The translations under genes were made by a program, and so were the position numbers. A model generated the notes under the pieces. It searched no databases. It saw nothing but the letters and a program-made list of their open reading frames with translations, and had not been told where the DNA came from. Shown here in pieces: positions 50,575 to 63,345 of a DNA stretch of 64,000 nt. Each line of letters starts with the position of its first letter. Positions within the stretch are counted from its first letter, which is position 1. Source of the stretch: Spodoptera frugiperda (lineage: Eukaryota > Arthropoda > Insecta > Lepidoptera > Noctuidae). Location of the stretch: contig NC_064227.1 in the NCBI RefSeq assembly GCF_023101765.2, forward strand, positions 7,387,592 through 7,451,591, in the 5' to 3' direction.

Positions 50575-50750
50575 TAACTAGCTGATGCCCTCAGCTTCGC
50601 TTGTGTGGATTATGAACTTTTTGACTAATAAAAGTAGCTTAAGTTATTCCTTGATATATTAGCTACCTGCCACTAAAGTTCCTGTCAAAATCGGTCCAGC
50701 TATTTCAGTGATTAGCCAAGACAAACAGACAGACAGATAGATAGACAATA
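50575..50750 (+). mobile_element. RTE-like LINE 3' fragment after paralog H
   Basis: Has the familiar AACTAGCTGATGCC word, the CTGTCAAAATCGGTCCAGC segment and AGACAAACAGACAGACAG. Related tails occur at 26040-26235 (reductase intron 5) and 30487-30680. Confidence 0.65.
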
Positions 50751-53534
50751 ATTATAAAAAAATATGTTTTTGGATGTATCGTATGTATATTCATATTATA
50801 CATGTAGTAAAACGCAGTTAGTTACTTTAATATTACAAATAGACACTCCAATTTTTATTATGTATATAGATAAATTATTTGTTATAAAAATTAAGATGAA
50901 TTGATTTTCTTTAAACGAGTTACGTGTATTTACTGTGATTTAATATATTTACATATAAATTCTTGTTTTGTTTTATAGGGAAAAAACGTGAATTACATTT
51001 TTTCATTTTTCATTACATTTCCTACAAGGCGATGTAATACATATGTGTTTTCTCTATCGTTTAGTTTTAAGTATAAATAATTTTAGTTATTTTTAAAATG
51101 ATTATAAGAATAAACGAAAAGTATAATTTTATTATAACTTTGTTATCGACTAAATCCCGTAACTGTTTGACTAGGAACATGACCAGTTTCAAGCCATGCT
51201 ACAGGCTCATACTCATGAGCAGTATTCGGCCCACGACATGGCTATTGTCTCGCGTTGCTACTGAAACTAGTCGTTCCTCATCAGACAGTGAGTAAGCCGA
51301 TAACATGATAATGAATTTAGAAAATATAATCGTTTGTAATAAACCAGAATTCATTACAAACATGTACTAAGTGTAAGTTTATATTGTGATTAAAATGTTT
51401 AGAGTTTGGTTAAATAAATGTTGTGTCCAATACTAACGTGAGTGTTATTAAACAAATACTTATCCTGTACCGAATATCAATTAGCATTCTTATTCTTATA
51501 AAACATGAAATTCCTAGAAAATTTTTATTTTTCTATATTAAGCTTGTTCCATGAACTTGTTTGATTAAAAAATCAGATTCTTAGAAAAAATTTGCTCATT
51601 TTAATATCTTAATGATCGGAATCGATCGAGGGATTATATTTCTGAAATGTAATAAAATTTCATGATAATATTGTAGTATTGGTATGTAGAGTATGTACTG
51701 GGTTTTATTTATACATGTAGTTTGTAGATCTACGACTGCCTTGTTTGTCGAGTGGGTGCAAGTGCGACTGCTGGGTCTCGGGTTCGATTCCCGGGCCGGG
51801 CAAAGTATAGTTGAGCTTCTTTGAAAATTTCTCAGTAGTAGCAGAGTCTGGAATTGTACCCAGTGTATGGCAATAGGCTCACCCCCTATTATATGGGACT
51901 TATAACACAAATAGTGAAAAGTTGAGCTGTATAATGTACAGTGCCTACCCCTTCGGAGGTAAAAGGCGAGACGATGTACATCTGTCCTTTTCACACCTCC
52001 GCTTATCATTAAAAAGTTACCGTCACACTTGAACTACGGACCACGTAGAGAATGCCATTCGGCATTAAGCCATACTTTGTTCAATTGCACATAAAGTGTT
52101 AAATAAATAAATAACATGATTCACATTACATTTTAAACAAAACAATTCCAAAAAACAGGACTACTTCCACCCACTACCAAACCATGGTCACCCTACCCGC
52201 CCAATCTGATTGGTTCGTGCCACCATCGCTTAGTGGCTTCTAATTTGATAGAACACGCGTGACAAGAAGCCCATGGCGCGGCACCCTATGGTTTAATCAC
52301 TGCCACGTCATAGTAAAATGTTAAAAATAGCACCAAAGACAGGAGCTTATGTAGGTGTGAACATCATTAATATTTTGCTTTTGTTCTTCGTAAACTAATT
52401 TGTCTCCTGTGGACATTAATTTTATTTTAGGTTGTTTTTGGAATACAATGTTTTGATTGTTTTAAGGGTTAGGCTAGATTATGGTTCTCAACTAGTCCGT
52501 AGATCTCCGGTGGTCCGCAGAAAGCAAAATATAGAGCGTGAAATAAAAAGATGTACACAAGACAACATAAAAATACCATGGTTAAAGCTCAAATAAAATG
52601 TAAGTATGTCATAACTGAGAGAATCTGGTTTCATATCAAAAAAAAAAAAATTCAATATGGAGAAAAAAAAAAAAAAAACAATAATCAAAAAGTCACTATT
52701 TTTATGAAAACGTTAGGACCACAGTCATGAAAAATAGGAATAGAAATACATATTGTTGATGAACCAAAAGAGGTGTGTAAGAATCGTAGCAATTGGCGTT
52801 CCATTGTCTCTGTCTACCCCCATGGGAGACGGACTTGAAGTTATATTGTATGTATGGTCCCTGGCCTAACAAAAATACCCCAATGGGAGCCAGGCGTGAG
52901 GTTATGTTGTATTTATATATAGTCCCTGGCCTGACAAAAATGTTAATCAATGATCCTTGGTCAAAAAAGGTTGGGAATTACTGGGCTAGAGATAGATAGT
53001 ACCCATATGGATTGTGTAATTGTGTATGTCAAAGTGACGTAATACTAGAATAAATTTGTCCCCACACCTACTCTTCCCATGAGTGTAGTAAGGGACTAAT
53101 TTCTACACGTAGTGCATGAAATTACAAAAAAAAAAAAAACGAAAATACTTTGCCTTGCCTACCCTAAGCATAGAATACAAGGACCTCTCGTGAACTCCTC
53201 AATCAACGCGACAGTAACAAACGTTCACACATTCAAATCTGCCTCAAAATAAATAAACAAAAAGAATTCATTCTTCACTTCCGAACTGTATAATGTAAAC
53301 GACAATTTGTTTAACAAAACATGTCACCTAACAAATTGTTGAGGCTAAAGTTGACAGCTGTCAGTCATCGCAGCGTTTTTGGCGGGACCGCGGCAGCCAA
53401 CAGCCAATCAGGGGCGGCGAGTGATCGCGTTCGGATACGACGGCCAAGGATGACATGTTGGGATGCTGGATGAATGATTCGGTTGGTTTAGTCGATATAA
53501 TGGTATGGTAAATTGTTTTTTTTTAGTGAGTGAT

Positions 53535-53690
53535 TTTTTGCCGGAGTCTGTGTTTCCTGATGGGTATAACCTGGATGTGTTCAAAGCCCGAGTGAATAGG
53601 TTGCTCATGGGCAGATGTGCTCCATCGTAGGCATCATCATGACCAACAGGCGAGATAGCGGCTAAACGTAGACCCATCAAATAAATAAAA
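53535..53690 (+). mobile_element. LINE 3' stub with C-terminal reverse-transcriptase tail, AAATA-rich end
   Basis: One frame reads PDGYNLDVFKARVNRLLMGR, like the C-terminal end of a non-LTR retrotransposon ORF2, followed by a short 3' UTR and AAATAAATAAAA. It is 5'-truncated. Two more copies lie at 49015-49168 and 30218-30350. Confidence 0.7.
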
Positions 53691-53999
53691 AGAGTGATTT
53701 GTTATATACGCGTATTTGGCCAACCGAACTGATTAGGCTCTGAGAAAAACAGCGCGAACTAAAAGTCTAGCAAATAAACCGGGCGTGAGTCAGTAACACC
53801 ATTGGTATCAGTGGCTATAGGATACGTTAACTGCTTACCATCAAGGGAGCCATCAAAATATTACCCACCACAGCGCACCAACTACACAAACTCGAAAACC
53901 TAATTACCTTTTCAAATAGGGATGATGACGGGGTGTGAAAATTAAATTAAATCTATTTAGTCCGTCAGCTAGGTAAGGAAAAAATATTAGACACGTATT

Positions 54000-54240
54000 T
54001 TTTTATTTTGTCGTAAAAGATAATAATACTTAGATAAAACGAATCAAAGTTTAAGAGTGAAGAGAGAGAGTTAATACGTCATTTCCACGTATAAACGCGC
54101 CTAGAAGTGACGTCACGCGATATTTCAAATCAATATAATATCTCCGAAAGAATTCGTATCCCTAAGAAGATTAAAAATACGTATATAATATTTCAAAGCA
54201 ATGTACAAGACGGACATTAAAATAAAAATTATTCATCTAC
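54000..54240 (-). repeat. dispersed repeat shared with 5700-5900
   Basis: Shares ATCTAAGTATTATTA, TGACGTATT and GAAATATCGCGTGATGTCA-like words with 5700-5900 in the opposite orientation; part of it recurs at 56060-56160. Type is unknown. Confidence 0.6.
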
Positions 54241-54765
54241 CCTATTATCAAAACTCTCACACAAAAAAACAGTTACTTATCTCCTAAAATGGCGGACAAA
54301 AACTTTCTTAAACTTTTAGCGTAACATAACACTATCATTGTACGTAAAAATAGGTGGTTATTTTATACCTATGTGTGCTCCTTGGAAACGGGGAAAGCCT
54401 ATTAGAATTTATACGGGTTACTTTCTCGTGAGCTCCAGTGTAAGTAGATAAAAGCATCATAGGTCCCGGCGCCCGTCGGAAAATACGCGAGACATTTTAT
54501 TAAGAACCTCTTGAAAATTTCTCGCCGAGAGAAACTCTTTTGCAGTTATTTTTGCGTTTTAGGGAGCGGATTCCTTTATTTTGGGAGTTCTTGTTTTGTG
54601 GTTTTATGGATATCCTGGATTGAATTTGGTAGGTTTGTTTTTTATTATGGTTTGTTCTCGTTATTAAAAATATCTAGTGATTTCCCGGGCGATAGTTTGT
54701 TAGATTATTAATAATACTTTGTTATTAATAATTACAGTAACATTAATTAGGTCGTGCATGGCTTT

Positions 54766-54962
54766 GAATGCTTTTCCACTAGAGATGTGGTATGTATGTA
54801 GCTACGAAGATGTAATAGCTAAGCTGTGAACCGTTATGTGTGGAATGTGACCGTTTCCACTGATACTAAGCTATGCAGCTGCGCGAGGAAGATGCGCAGC
54901 TTGAGTATTCGATGTATCGATAGTAGGGAAGCTATCCATAGCATGCATCTTTCCATATAAAA
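54766..54962. mobile_element. MITE-like repeat, TTTTCCACTAGAGATGTG family
   Basis: Contains GTAATAGCTAAGCTGTGAA, TGCGCGAGGAAGATGCGCAG and ends near CCATATAAAAAA. Other copies are 1057-1285 and 10965-11275 (inverse, longer). It has a TTTTCCAC/GTGGAAA end motif, but I did not resolve a precise target duplication. Confidence 0.65.
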
Positions 54963-55483
54963 AAAGTAAACAATAAAACAAGCATATTAAAAAATAAATT
55001 TAGACGCAGCCCTACTTAACCATTCGAGGAAAACCATCCCACACCACATTACTGAATTTTATTAATGAACAATAAAAAGACAAGAAAAATCAAACACGTT
55101 TCCTCCCAAAAAAACTGACAACCCTATCGTATGTTCCGCTTGACACCGACTTTAGGAATACCGTCCCAAAATATCAACCACCACCTTTTAGACGTAGAAA
55201 TAAGGTCCAAAATCGCTTGGCAGGTTAATTTTGGGGGGTAGAGGTATATTAGTATCCTTTTCCTTTAATTATCGTTAATGACGATCATGGTGGGAGTTCT
55301 ATTTTTTTTTGTTCGGTGTGTCAACGACGTATATGATTGATGGTAGTTCCAGCCAGTACTCAGCAGTCGGTTTTGATCTAAATATGTTAGTTAGTAAGAA
55401 TTTATTTGCGGTTTTTTATTGAATTTATGGATAGGCAGATCGTTTTTAATCGGCCTATCTGGAAGTTAAATTAAATGTCGTGA

Positions 55484-55760
55484 TGGCCCGGAGGTTTAAG
55501 ACGTCCGCTTCTCAAGCATGCGGATGAAGGTTCGAAACATACCAAGACCAATGTGATTTTTCCAAGTTATATGTACTTTCTAAGATTATTTAGACACCAC
55601 TGACTGGCGAAGAAAAACCTCGTGAGAAAACCTGGGCTTATAATTTCTAATTATAAGTTTGAAAACCTGCATTGAGCAAGTATGATGTTTAATGCTCAAA
55701 CCTTCTCCATATAAGAAGAGATTATTAGTGCCTATTAGTGGCCACTGCTGATAGGAAGTA
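55484..55760 (+). mobile_element. SINE-C, tRNA-headed
   Basis: The head (GGCCCGGAGGTTTAAGACG and GGTTCGAAAC) is followed by a body with TTCTAAGATTATTTAGACAC and a tail resembling GAGCAAGTATGATGTTTAATG. A minus-strand copy lies at 14130-14360, and tail fragments occur near 4800-4935, 13960-14125 and 23590-23670. It resembles a widespread lepidopteran repeat known to me from memory. Confidence 0.75.
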
Positions 55761-57667
55761 TGTTTACGATGATTCTTGTATTTCTCGAAAACACCTGTAA
55801 ACTTGCAACCGGAACGTAGAACTTTACAAGATCGATACAAATTAATGCAACAACGTGTTGCAGACGGTGCAGCGTGCAGCGTGTGCTCGCTGCAATAACA
55901 ATGGCGATGATAAAACAATAATACTATCGTTACAACATCTATAAAATATTGAATTGTTACTGTGACCACACATTATGGAAACTTTGGAAACGTCTTATGT
56001 GGTTTTGGTCTCCCTGTTAATAAACAAGAAAATTTAATCAGGATAAAATACGGGTAGATGCCTAATTTTTATTTTAATGTTCGTCTTGTAGATTATTTTA
56101 AAATATTCGACACGTAAGTATGTTTTATTTTCTTACGAAAACAAATACTTTCGTAGATTATATATTAATCTTAGATATACAAAAAGGTGGTAAGCGCGTT
56201 GCAAGCGCGCTTGCAGCCTTTTTTTCCAAAACAATAACCCCCGTGCCGGAACCGAGCTAGAGCCGTGCTTGTTAAGCTTAATTCACTCAGTCGTTTTTCT
56301 TGAAATAATTAAAAAGAATTTTTTCGTTAATATAAGGGAAGCAGTGACGTCATCAGTATAAGCAAAACTTTTAAATTTATTTTTTAATAGTCTTTAATCA
56401 CACAAATTATCCAACAAGCATACTTATTCAGAGTCATTCTACTAAAAGCCATAGTAAATCACACAACAGTTATTCAAGTCCATACAAAGTTCGGTTCACG
56501 CATAGCTCTTTTGTTACGGATGTCGCATCTTCTATGGTTTAATTAAGGTAGTAGACCATACCGATATGGTCAATTTTATATAACTATAGTTTATTGATTG
56601 CACATATTATTTTATTGTCGGCAATAAATCGTGGAATGCAGTTAATTACATTATTTTTTAGATTGACGTGTTTTAAAGAACGTGAAAGAAAGCAACGTCA
56701 CGCCTTTTATCCACGAAGGGGTAGGCAGAGGTGCACATTATGGAATAATGTATTTGTAATGAGAATGTAAAGTAAATTGATGAATTACTGCACGGTTGGT
56801 GCGGTGGTTGGGTAACTACTGCCGTGTAACGTGTGGCGGGATCGATTCACGGAGCAATCCTCTTTATGTGTACAAATTGTTATTTCGGCTCTGAGTGCCA
56901 TGTGCATGTGAAATTGTATGTTTGTAAAGGCACTCACGACACAGGTAAAAATCCTAGGTTTTTTTTTTGAGAGGGGAAAATTATAAAATGACTTCTCCCG
57001 ACTTGGACGAGACGGTAACGTTTCTTATTTTAAAAAATGTGCCCAGTATATGGCAATAGGCTCACCATCACTAATGGGACTTCTAACATAAATTATGAAA
57101 AGGTTATGTACGTACATTGTACAATGGCATTACATATCATAATGCACCTACCTACCCTTCAGGGATAAAAGGCGTTACAATATATTTTTTGGTTTCAAAA
57201 CCAAAAATCACAAAGCCAATCTGTAATCGAATTAAGGTTACAACGATCCGTAGTCTCCATTTTGTTACGTTAACAAGCTATTCTTACGTCTAATAATATA
57301 CTTTAATTAATAGTGCCCTCCATAAGGTAAACATTAAGAGGGAGAGGGACATTAATCATCCTCAGACGACATTCTTGTTTGCGACGAAAGAGTGCCAGAG
57401 GAGGCTGAGGAGGGCCAATGTTTTGCCAAGAATGTTTGGTAGTTCGCAAGTTTGCAGCGTTTTAAAACTCTTGTTGAGTTTTAGAGGAGCTCGTAATTGC
57501 TTTTCATTAGTGGGTGGGACAATGTAGTATTATGTTATAATGCTTGTTTGAAGATGAATGGGGTAGTAGTTAGGTAACTTATTTTAGTGACTGATATAAT
57601 AGGTATATAATATATTTCTAAGAAATTTACTGATATATATTTGGCTTTACGGATATATTTATATCGT

Positions 57668-57914
57668 TGACTGCCCTGTTGGTCGAGTGGTTGCAAGTGC
57701 AACTGCCGGACAAGGTGTCTTGGATCCGATTCCCGCTCGGGCAAAAGTATTACTGAGCCACAAATTGTTGTTTCGGTCTGGGTTTCGAAAATTTCTCAGT
57801 GAGTACTTGTATGTTTGTACGCAAGCGTTGTTTCACGTCGGTTTTCTGTGAGGCCGTGGTATCACTCCGGTCGAGCTGACCCATTCGTGCCGAAGCTTGG
57901 CTCTCCCACACTTG
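57668..57914 (+). mobile_element. chimeric SINE/repeat mosaic
   Basis: A SINE-A tRNA-like head (57668-57755) is followed by a SINE-B piece (CCACAAATTGTTGTTTCGG), a SINE-A piece (TTTCGAAAATTTCTCAGT), a second SINE-B piece (GTACTTGTATGTTTGTAC) and then the 3' end of the 300-bp repeat (57829-57914). Confidence 0.7.
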
Positions 57915-59190
57915 AATATTTGAAGTACAACTTAAAATTGAGTAGCATTTCAGTATTCGGATGTTAGTTATACTAAGTTAAATTAAACTTTTGACCTTGT
58001 TAAACGTTTAAACCATTATAATTGGCTTTAACAAATTAACCATGAATGATTCACCAGTACTGACATAGGGGACAAGTATATTAATGAGTCGGGCATCGAA
58101 TCTGGGACCGACACGCCTACGACGCACCCACGTGGCGTAGTGCTTTGTAATGGTCATAGCATTAGTATTAGTCTAGGTTTTATGAATATGCTAGATTTTA
58201 TCATAGTCTTTTGTTATGTGTGGTGTATCTAATTTACCTATTTACATAATTATTATATAATTATAATTTATGAATCTCTAGTCTTTTTGAAGGTTTACTT
58301 TTGTCTTCTACAGGGCTTGGCTTCAATGCTTAGGTCACGTAAATGATGATGACTTTTTTAGTGTGACGCAATTAATCTTTGGTCTTGATTTTATTAAGAC
58401 CTATTCATAAGCGAACTGCCATAGTAAAATGGGCCAATGTCCTTTGAACTTTAAATCGTATGTCGTATGATATATTTTATATCGTCAATACAAAAAGGTG
58501 CTAAGCGCGTTGCCAGTGCGCTTGCAGCCTTTTCATATTGTTTTCAAAACAAACACCGCCGTGCCGGAGTCAATCAGAACGGCTTCAATGCTCACGTCAC
58601 GTCAATAATGACAACTTTACGCAATTAAAAATGGGATATCAAATCATCTAAACGTGTTAATAATTTAGTTCTGTAAATTATTCTTACTTCATCCAAACCA
58701 ATCGCATTTGTTATAAATATAAAACATCATATATCACTTTCAAACGCCCCCTTTAACTTAGAAACCACGACCAACGCTCCCATTTTCTTCCCCCCACAGT
58801 TTCTTTCAACCACAAACTCATTTTTTCCATTCAATTTAACCAGCTAGTAAGTATCGGTGTTAAGTTAAGCGGGTCAAACCGATTCTACTGTTTGATCCAC
58901 AGTATATGGGTCGGCCACACCCGCTTCCCGGCGCTCCCACGTTGCCTCACTTAGCCAGTGTTTACACTGACTACCAGTTTAATTTGATACCTGAAAGGTT
59001 CTTTGCTAGATTAAAAAGGAAATTATGTAGGAATATCTAGGCTTCACGCGAAGCTTTTGTTGTAAAGATAAGAAGTACTAAGAGTGCGCTTTAAAACGAT
59101 GGTAACGCCATCCTATGATAGCAGATTGGAGATGTCATTATGGAGAGCGCTATAAAGGATATTAATTAATAATGAACAAATAAACAGAAG

Positions 59191-59341
59191 GCTTAATACG
59201 AGTTTGTTTTACGTTTAACGTGATCGAAATGATAGCGCGTTGGCGCTCTGATTGGTTGGTTCGTTCGCGCCGTCCATTTAGAGCGCTGAAATGCGTTCTT
59301 GTTTCGTTTTCATTCAACGTAAAACAAATTCAAACTAAGGG
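59191..59341. mobile_element. foldback MITE, TTAGTACGAGTTTGCTTTACG family
   Basis: Both ends carry a diverged version of the same arm (TACGAGTTTGTTTTACGTTT left; CGTAAAACAAATTCAAACTAAG right), with an inner GCGCTCTGATTGG hairpin arm. Other copies are 32631-32752 and 27561-27680 (right end lost, in reductase intron 3). Confidence 0.75.
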
Positions 59342-59540
59342 TACAGTACAGTACACGCTCATTAATTAATTTTATTAAAGACTTTTTTGTTCAAGAATTC
59401 AGTTTAAAGTTTATAAATTATATCAATTCACTGTACAGTTCAACATAAAGTAAGTAAAAACCTTAGCCTAAATGCATTTGCAACATCATAGGTTTTACTG
59501 TTTAATGCATATTTACATTATAAATCGTGAGATATACTTA

Positions 59541-59678
59541 CGGCGCATTCCAATAAACTACCGATCGGTAAATTTGCTTACGAGCCGTAGAATTTTGACA
59601 TAAGCTCCATACAAAATGTGTCAAAATTCTACGGCTCGTAGGCACATCTACCGATCCGTAGATTATTGGAATGCGCCG
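59541..59678. mobile_element. 138-bp foldback MITE with TTA target duplication
   Basis: Ends CGGCGCATTCCAATAA and TTATTGGAATGCGCCG. The inverted arms extend almost to the centre (GCTTACGAGCCGTAGAATTT mirrored inside). Flanked by TTA on each side (59538-59540, 59679-59681), which suits a PIF/Harbinger-type origin. Confidence 0.85.
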
Positions 59679-59722
59679 TTAATTAACTAAAAAATCACGG
59701 TTACTAACGAATATTAATGTAG

Positions 59723-59831
59723 AAAAGCTCTACTAGTTTCGAGTCACAGAGGGACTCATTATCATGAGCAGCATGCGCAGACGCGGCGACGTCGCGCATC
59801 TTACTCACTCAAAATTAGTAGAGCTTTTTTT
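59723..59831. mobile_element. foldback repeat ending in AAAGCTCTACTAGTTTCGAG
   Basis: AAAAGCTCTACTAGTTTCGAG is mirrored by CTCAAAATTAGTAGAGCTTTT. Related fragments lie at 40988-41072, 51150-51310, 12600-12720, 15045-15115 and 8660-8750, many with a GTTCCTCGTCAAACAG word. Confidence 0.65.
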
Positions 59832-61430
59832 CGGCGATCACTTTTCAGTAATAGCACAATAAAATTTTAATTAACAATAAAATATCGAATATAACTAAAT
59901 CTTAAGCCCTATTATTATATTACTATTTAAAAGACACTTTAATATAATCATAAATAATAATAATAATATGCATGATTGCATCGTCGTGATGTCGTGAGTT
60001 TGCGTGGTTGATGTCTGACATCTGTTGTGTGGGTAGATATTAATTTCCTTATTGTATTACATACCATTAGAAATAGCTGGACAGACACGCAAGTGTCATT
60101 GGTAAATGGTAAACATCACGCTGTTATTCCTCGAAGGGATAGGTAGAAGAGTAATTGCTGTGCGCTAGTTTTCATTTTTAATGTTATCACGTGTATACAA
60201 TGGACATACAATATTATAATATTTAAATAACATCAATGCTATTTTTCCTTAACAAACATTTAATCCTTTTATTCTGAAATTCAACTTCCACCTAAGTAAC
60301 TCCACCGTCTAACAGAAAACTAGCGTGAACCCACGCTTGCGTGTGAGTCAGGTTATCGGAGGTCCAATTCCTCCATTACTCAATATCCTCGATTCTCAAA
60401 TCCTCAGTCTCCAGATCCTTAACCACCAAAAGGCCGACAACGCATTTGTTACTCCTCTAATGTTGTGGGTGTTCATGGGCAGCATGGTCCTTGGGTAGCG
60501 TCAATTGCTTACCATGGTGATCCGTCTGCTCGTTTGCCAGCTTGTACTATTTCTGTCATTTAATTAGTATCTGATGTTCAGCAATTAGTACTTGCACTCG
60601 TTACTAAAACTTGTAATAGAACTAAAAATTGTAAGTATCTTGGCACAATTCCTGCGTTCAAAACCACCTTTTTTTGGGAACAAAATACGAAGCCACAACT
60701 TAAGACGTTACCACAATATCATCCATATTCTCACCAAGCCACAATTAGAAAAACTTCCGTAGTAACCATCTCACCAACTACTCGTAGATATTAGAACTCA
60801 TGGCGCTTGCAACAGTGCCGAAATATCGGAAACTCGCCAAAGTGAATAAACATGGTAAATATCCCGTCATAAGTTCTAATAATAGTGTTAGTGACCATGT
60901 CAGTTTAAAAACTTATACTCGTAGATAATTTTCCATAGTTACAACAAGCAAAGGCGTCTCCCTCGTTAGTGGACGCGCCCTAACGTTGTGTGGCTCCGGC
61001 CGCGCCCAGAGCAGTCCGTGACACGCTATTATTGTGACTTTTAATTATTTTTAGGGTCACTGTAAACTGACGAGACAGCTCATGCTAGATAACTACGAGA
61101 GCCCATAGTTGGAACATATTACTGTATTAAAATAGACTAGTTTCCTACTGGTCAAATTCAATACTTTTTTCGAACCGTCAAAAACGATATTTTCTTTGAA
61201 TTTTGTGTGAATTACTATATTATGACGTCATCAGATTTTTACGTCAAATAGCAGATTTATTTCTAGAAATTTAGCTAGTATAAATCGAAAATTAATTAAG
61301 TTTATCAAATTTATTAATGAGAATGTGATTATTTTTAAATATTTTATGGAATTGAAAAGTTGTAATAATTTATTTTTGACCGAGGATATTACCCAATTGT
61401 GGATCACGCTGTACGCTATGGATGAATTAG

Positions 61431-61823
61431 GGTCTCAGCACACATATGGGATCGGAAAGGGATCGTCACCGTATCGCCTCGAGCCGTTCAGAATGGTTTG
61501 TATTAAACTCCCTACTGCAACGCACACTAATCGGAATAATAACGTAATCGCCTCGCCTCGGAACAGGCTCCGAACTTGAATTCCCGCGCTTACGGCTCAT
61601 CGTCCCCGCGCTTACGTTTCTCCGTCCCCGCGATTACGTCTCTCCGTACCGACTAACTATCGTGTTAGTCTAGTCGGTGTCGCCTAGCCGTAGCCGAGTT
61701 GACGTACAGGCGCTGCTGATACGCTTTCGTTACGTGCATACGGTAGGTTGACGCCTGGTTGACAGCGAGGCGAAAGGCGTTACGGTTACGATCCCTTTCC
61801 GATCCCATATGTGTGCTGAGACC
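61431..61823. mobile_element. GC-rich MITE with perfect 36-bp terminal inverted repeats
   Basis: GGTCTCAGCACACATATGGG... at 61431-61466 is mirrored exactly at 61788-61823. The interior has three tandem units of about 22 bp (CCCGCG[C/A]TTACG...) at 61581-61650 and is much richer in CG than its surroundings. No transposase is encoded. Confidence 0.9.
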
Positions 61824-61984
61824 TTTAAAGTGATATGAATTGATTTGATTTGAGTATAGAGAATGACTTTAAAATGGAATTGTAACTGGTTTGATAGTAG
61901 AAAAATGCTTCAGAAGGCTTCAAAATAGATCTTACACTGCGTAATATTAAACCTATTATTAAACAGATCGAAGTTCTAATGATT

Positions 61985-62106
61985 AACTGCCGTACTCAAA
62001 GACATTTAATGATTACTTAAATTATTCCTTAGTAACGATTTTGTTCCGAAAACAATTGCTAAGGACTGGATTAAGTAACCATTAAATGACTCTGAGTGCG
62101 GCGGTA
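61985..62106. mobile_element. foldback MITE, ACTGCCGTACTCAAAGACATT family
   Basis: The arms CTGCCGTACTCAAAGACATT and CATTAAATGACTCTGAGTGC pair imperfectly. A second copy with a shorter middle is at 37913-38009, between paralogs B and C. Confidence 0.75.
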
Positions 62107-63345
62107 AGTACCGCAAAATAAAATTTGTAGAGATTATGAAACAAAAACGTAGAAATACTCTTGGTTCACATAGAAATCGAATATATTATGGCAAGTAGGA
62201 CAATTCCTAGACTCGCTACATTGAACATTCATTGAGGAACAATGAAATGACTAGTATGATACATTGTTTAGCATCTAATAGATAATTTGATGATGCAGAA
62301 CACAGGTCATAATATAATTATCAATCTTACGCATCGAGGATGAATGAAATAGGAATTTATCACAGCCTAGGAAGAGGTGGGAGATATAAAGAGATTTTTC
62401 TGTGAAACCTTCCTTGAAAACTGAATTTCAGAGATTCTGGAATGAGAGAAGATGAAGAATAATCTTAACTGTTGGTAGAGCTGAGCTTCAATTGTGGAAA
62501 AGCCATGCTTTGGCACGAATTCGAAAATCAGCATGACCGGAGTAATATACTACGGCCTCATGGAAAACCGACGTAAAACAATTGCATTGTATTTCGTTGT
62601 GTGAGTTAGGTTACCGGAGGCCCAATTACCCCCTTCACTATCTTTACAATCCCCGATTCCCCGATAACCCTTAAATTTCTAACCCCCAAATGCCACAAGC
62701 TTAAACTTACGAAAGTAGAGGAAATAAAAGATATCGGTATAAGGTTCGTGGTGGCCCCTGCAGTCTCCTAGTGGTACTAAGATTTCTAAGAGAATGATGT
62801 GTTCTTCTATGATAAACGTTTTCAAAGCACCAATAACTTGATAAAAGGGCATACACCCCCAGCAGTGGGCGTGAATAACATCATAACTTCTAGCACTACT
62901 AAACATGAATGGATGAACCGCGGTACACTAAAAGCGTTACTCATAGATAATACCAATTTTCTGCAATTACATATTTATGTACAAATCAGACAATGTACTT
63001 GATAGCAGTTATCATCTCTCAGTGCCTACTAGGACCATTAGAGCACTGATAAAGCGATGATGGTAAACATCGATTAGGTCAGCAAAGCCTGAAATATTAT
63101 CACTTCAGTTACTTTTTGTTAGTGTTTCAGTGTTGTGCTATCTAGAATTTTTGTGTCAGTCGTTTTTAATTCTTCTCTTTTCCATTTGAACATGAAGGAA
63201 CAGTGTGAGAGCATCTGAATTCGCGTGCTATAAAATCTCCTATAGTTGAAATTGGACTGTTGTGATTACATCGATCAAGACAACGTTACATGGCCTGGTT
63301 CTTGCTGTATGCTATTCTATCTTCTGGACTTCTTTCAAGACTAAG

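Larger units (their letters stand above)
50564..63249. other. gene-poor region downstream of the array
   Basis: No supported gene. It contains an RTE-like LINE tail (50575-50750), SINE-A (51733-51980), a LINE 3' stub (53535-53690), a repeat shared with 5700-5900 in inverse sense (54000-54240), MITEs at 54766-54962, 59191-59341, 59541-59678, 59723-59831, 61431-61823 and 61985-62106, a SINE at 55484-55760, SINE-B (56788-56969), a chimeric element (57668-57914) and repeated segments at 56187-56280 and 58495-58600. The GC-rich patch at 53351-53460 could be a promoter. Confidence 0.6.

Noticed and set aside
51596..52009. 137-codon minus-strand open frame
   Set aside because: It is the antisense of a SINE-A copy; words such as PARESNPRPSSRTCTHSTNK are translated tRNA-like head sequence.
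55586..55969. 127-codon minus-strand open frame
   Set aside because: It overlaps SINE-C in antisense and shows no domain or codon signal.
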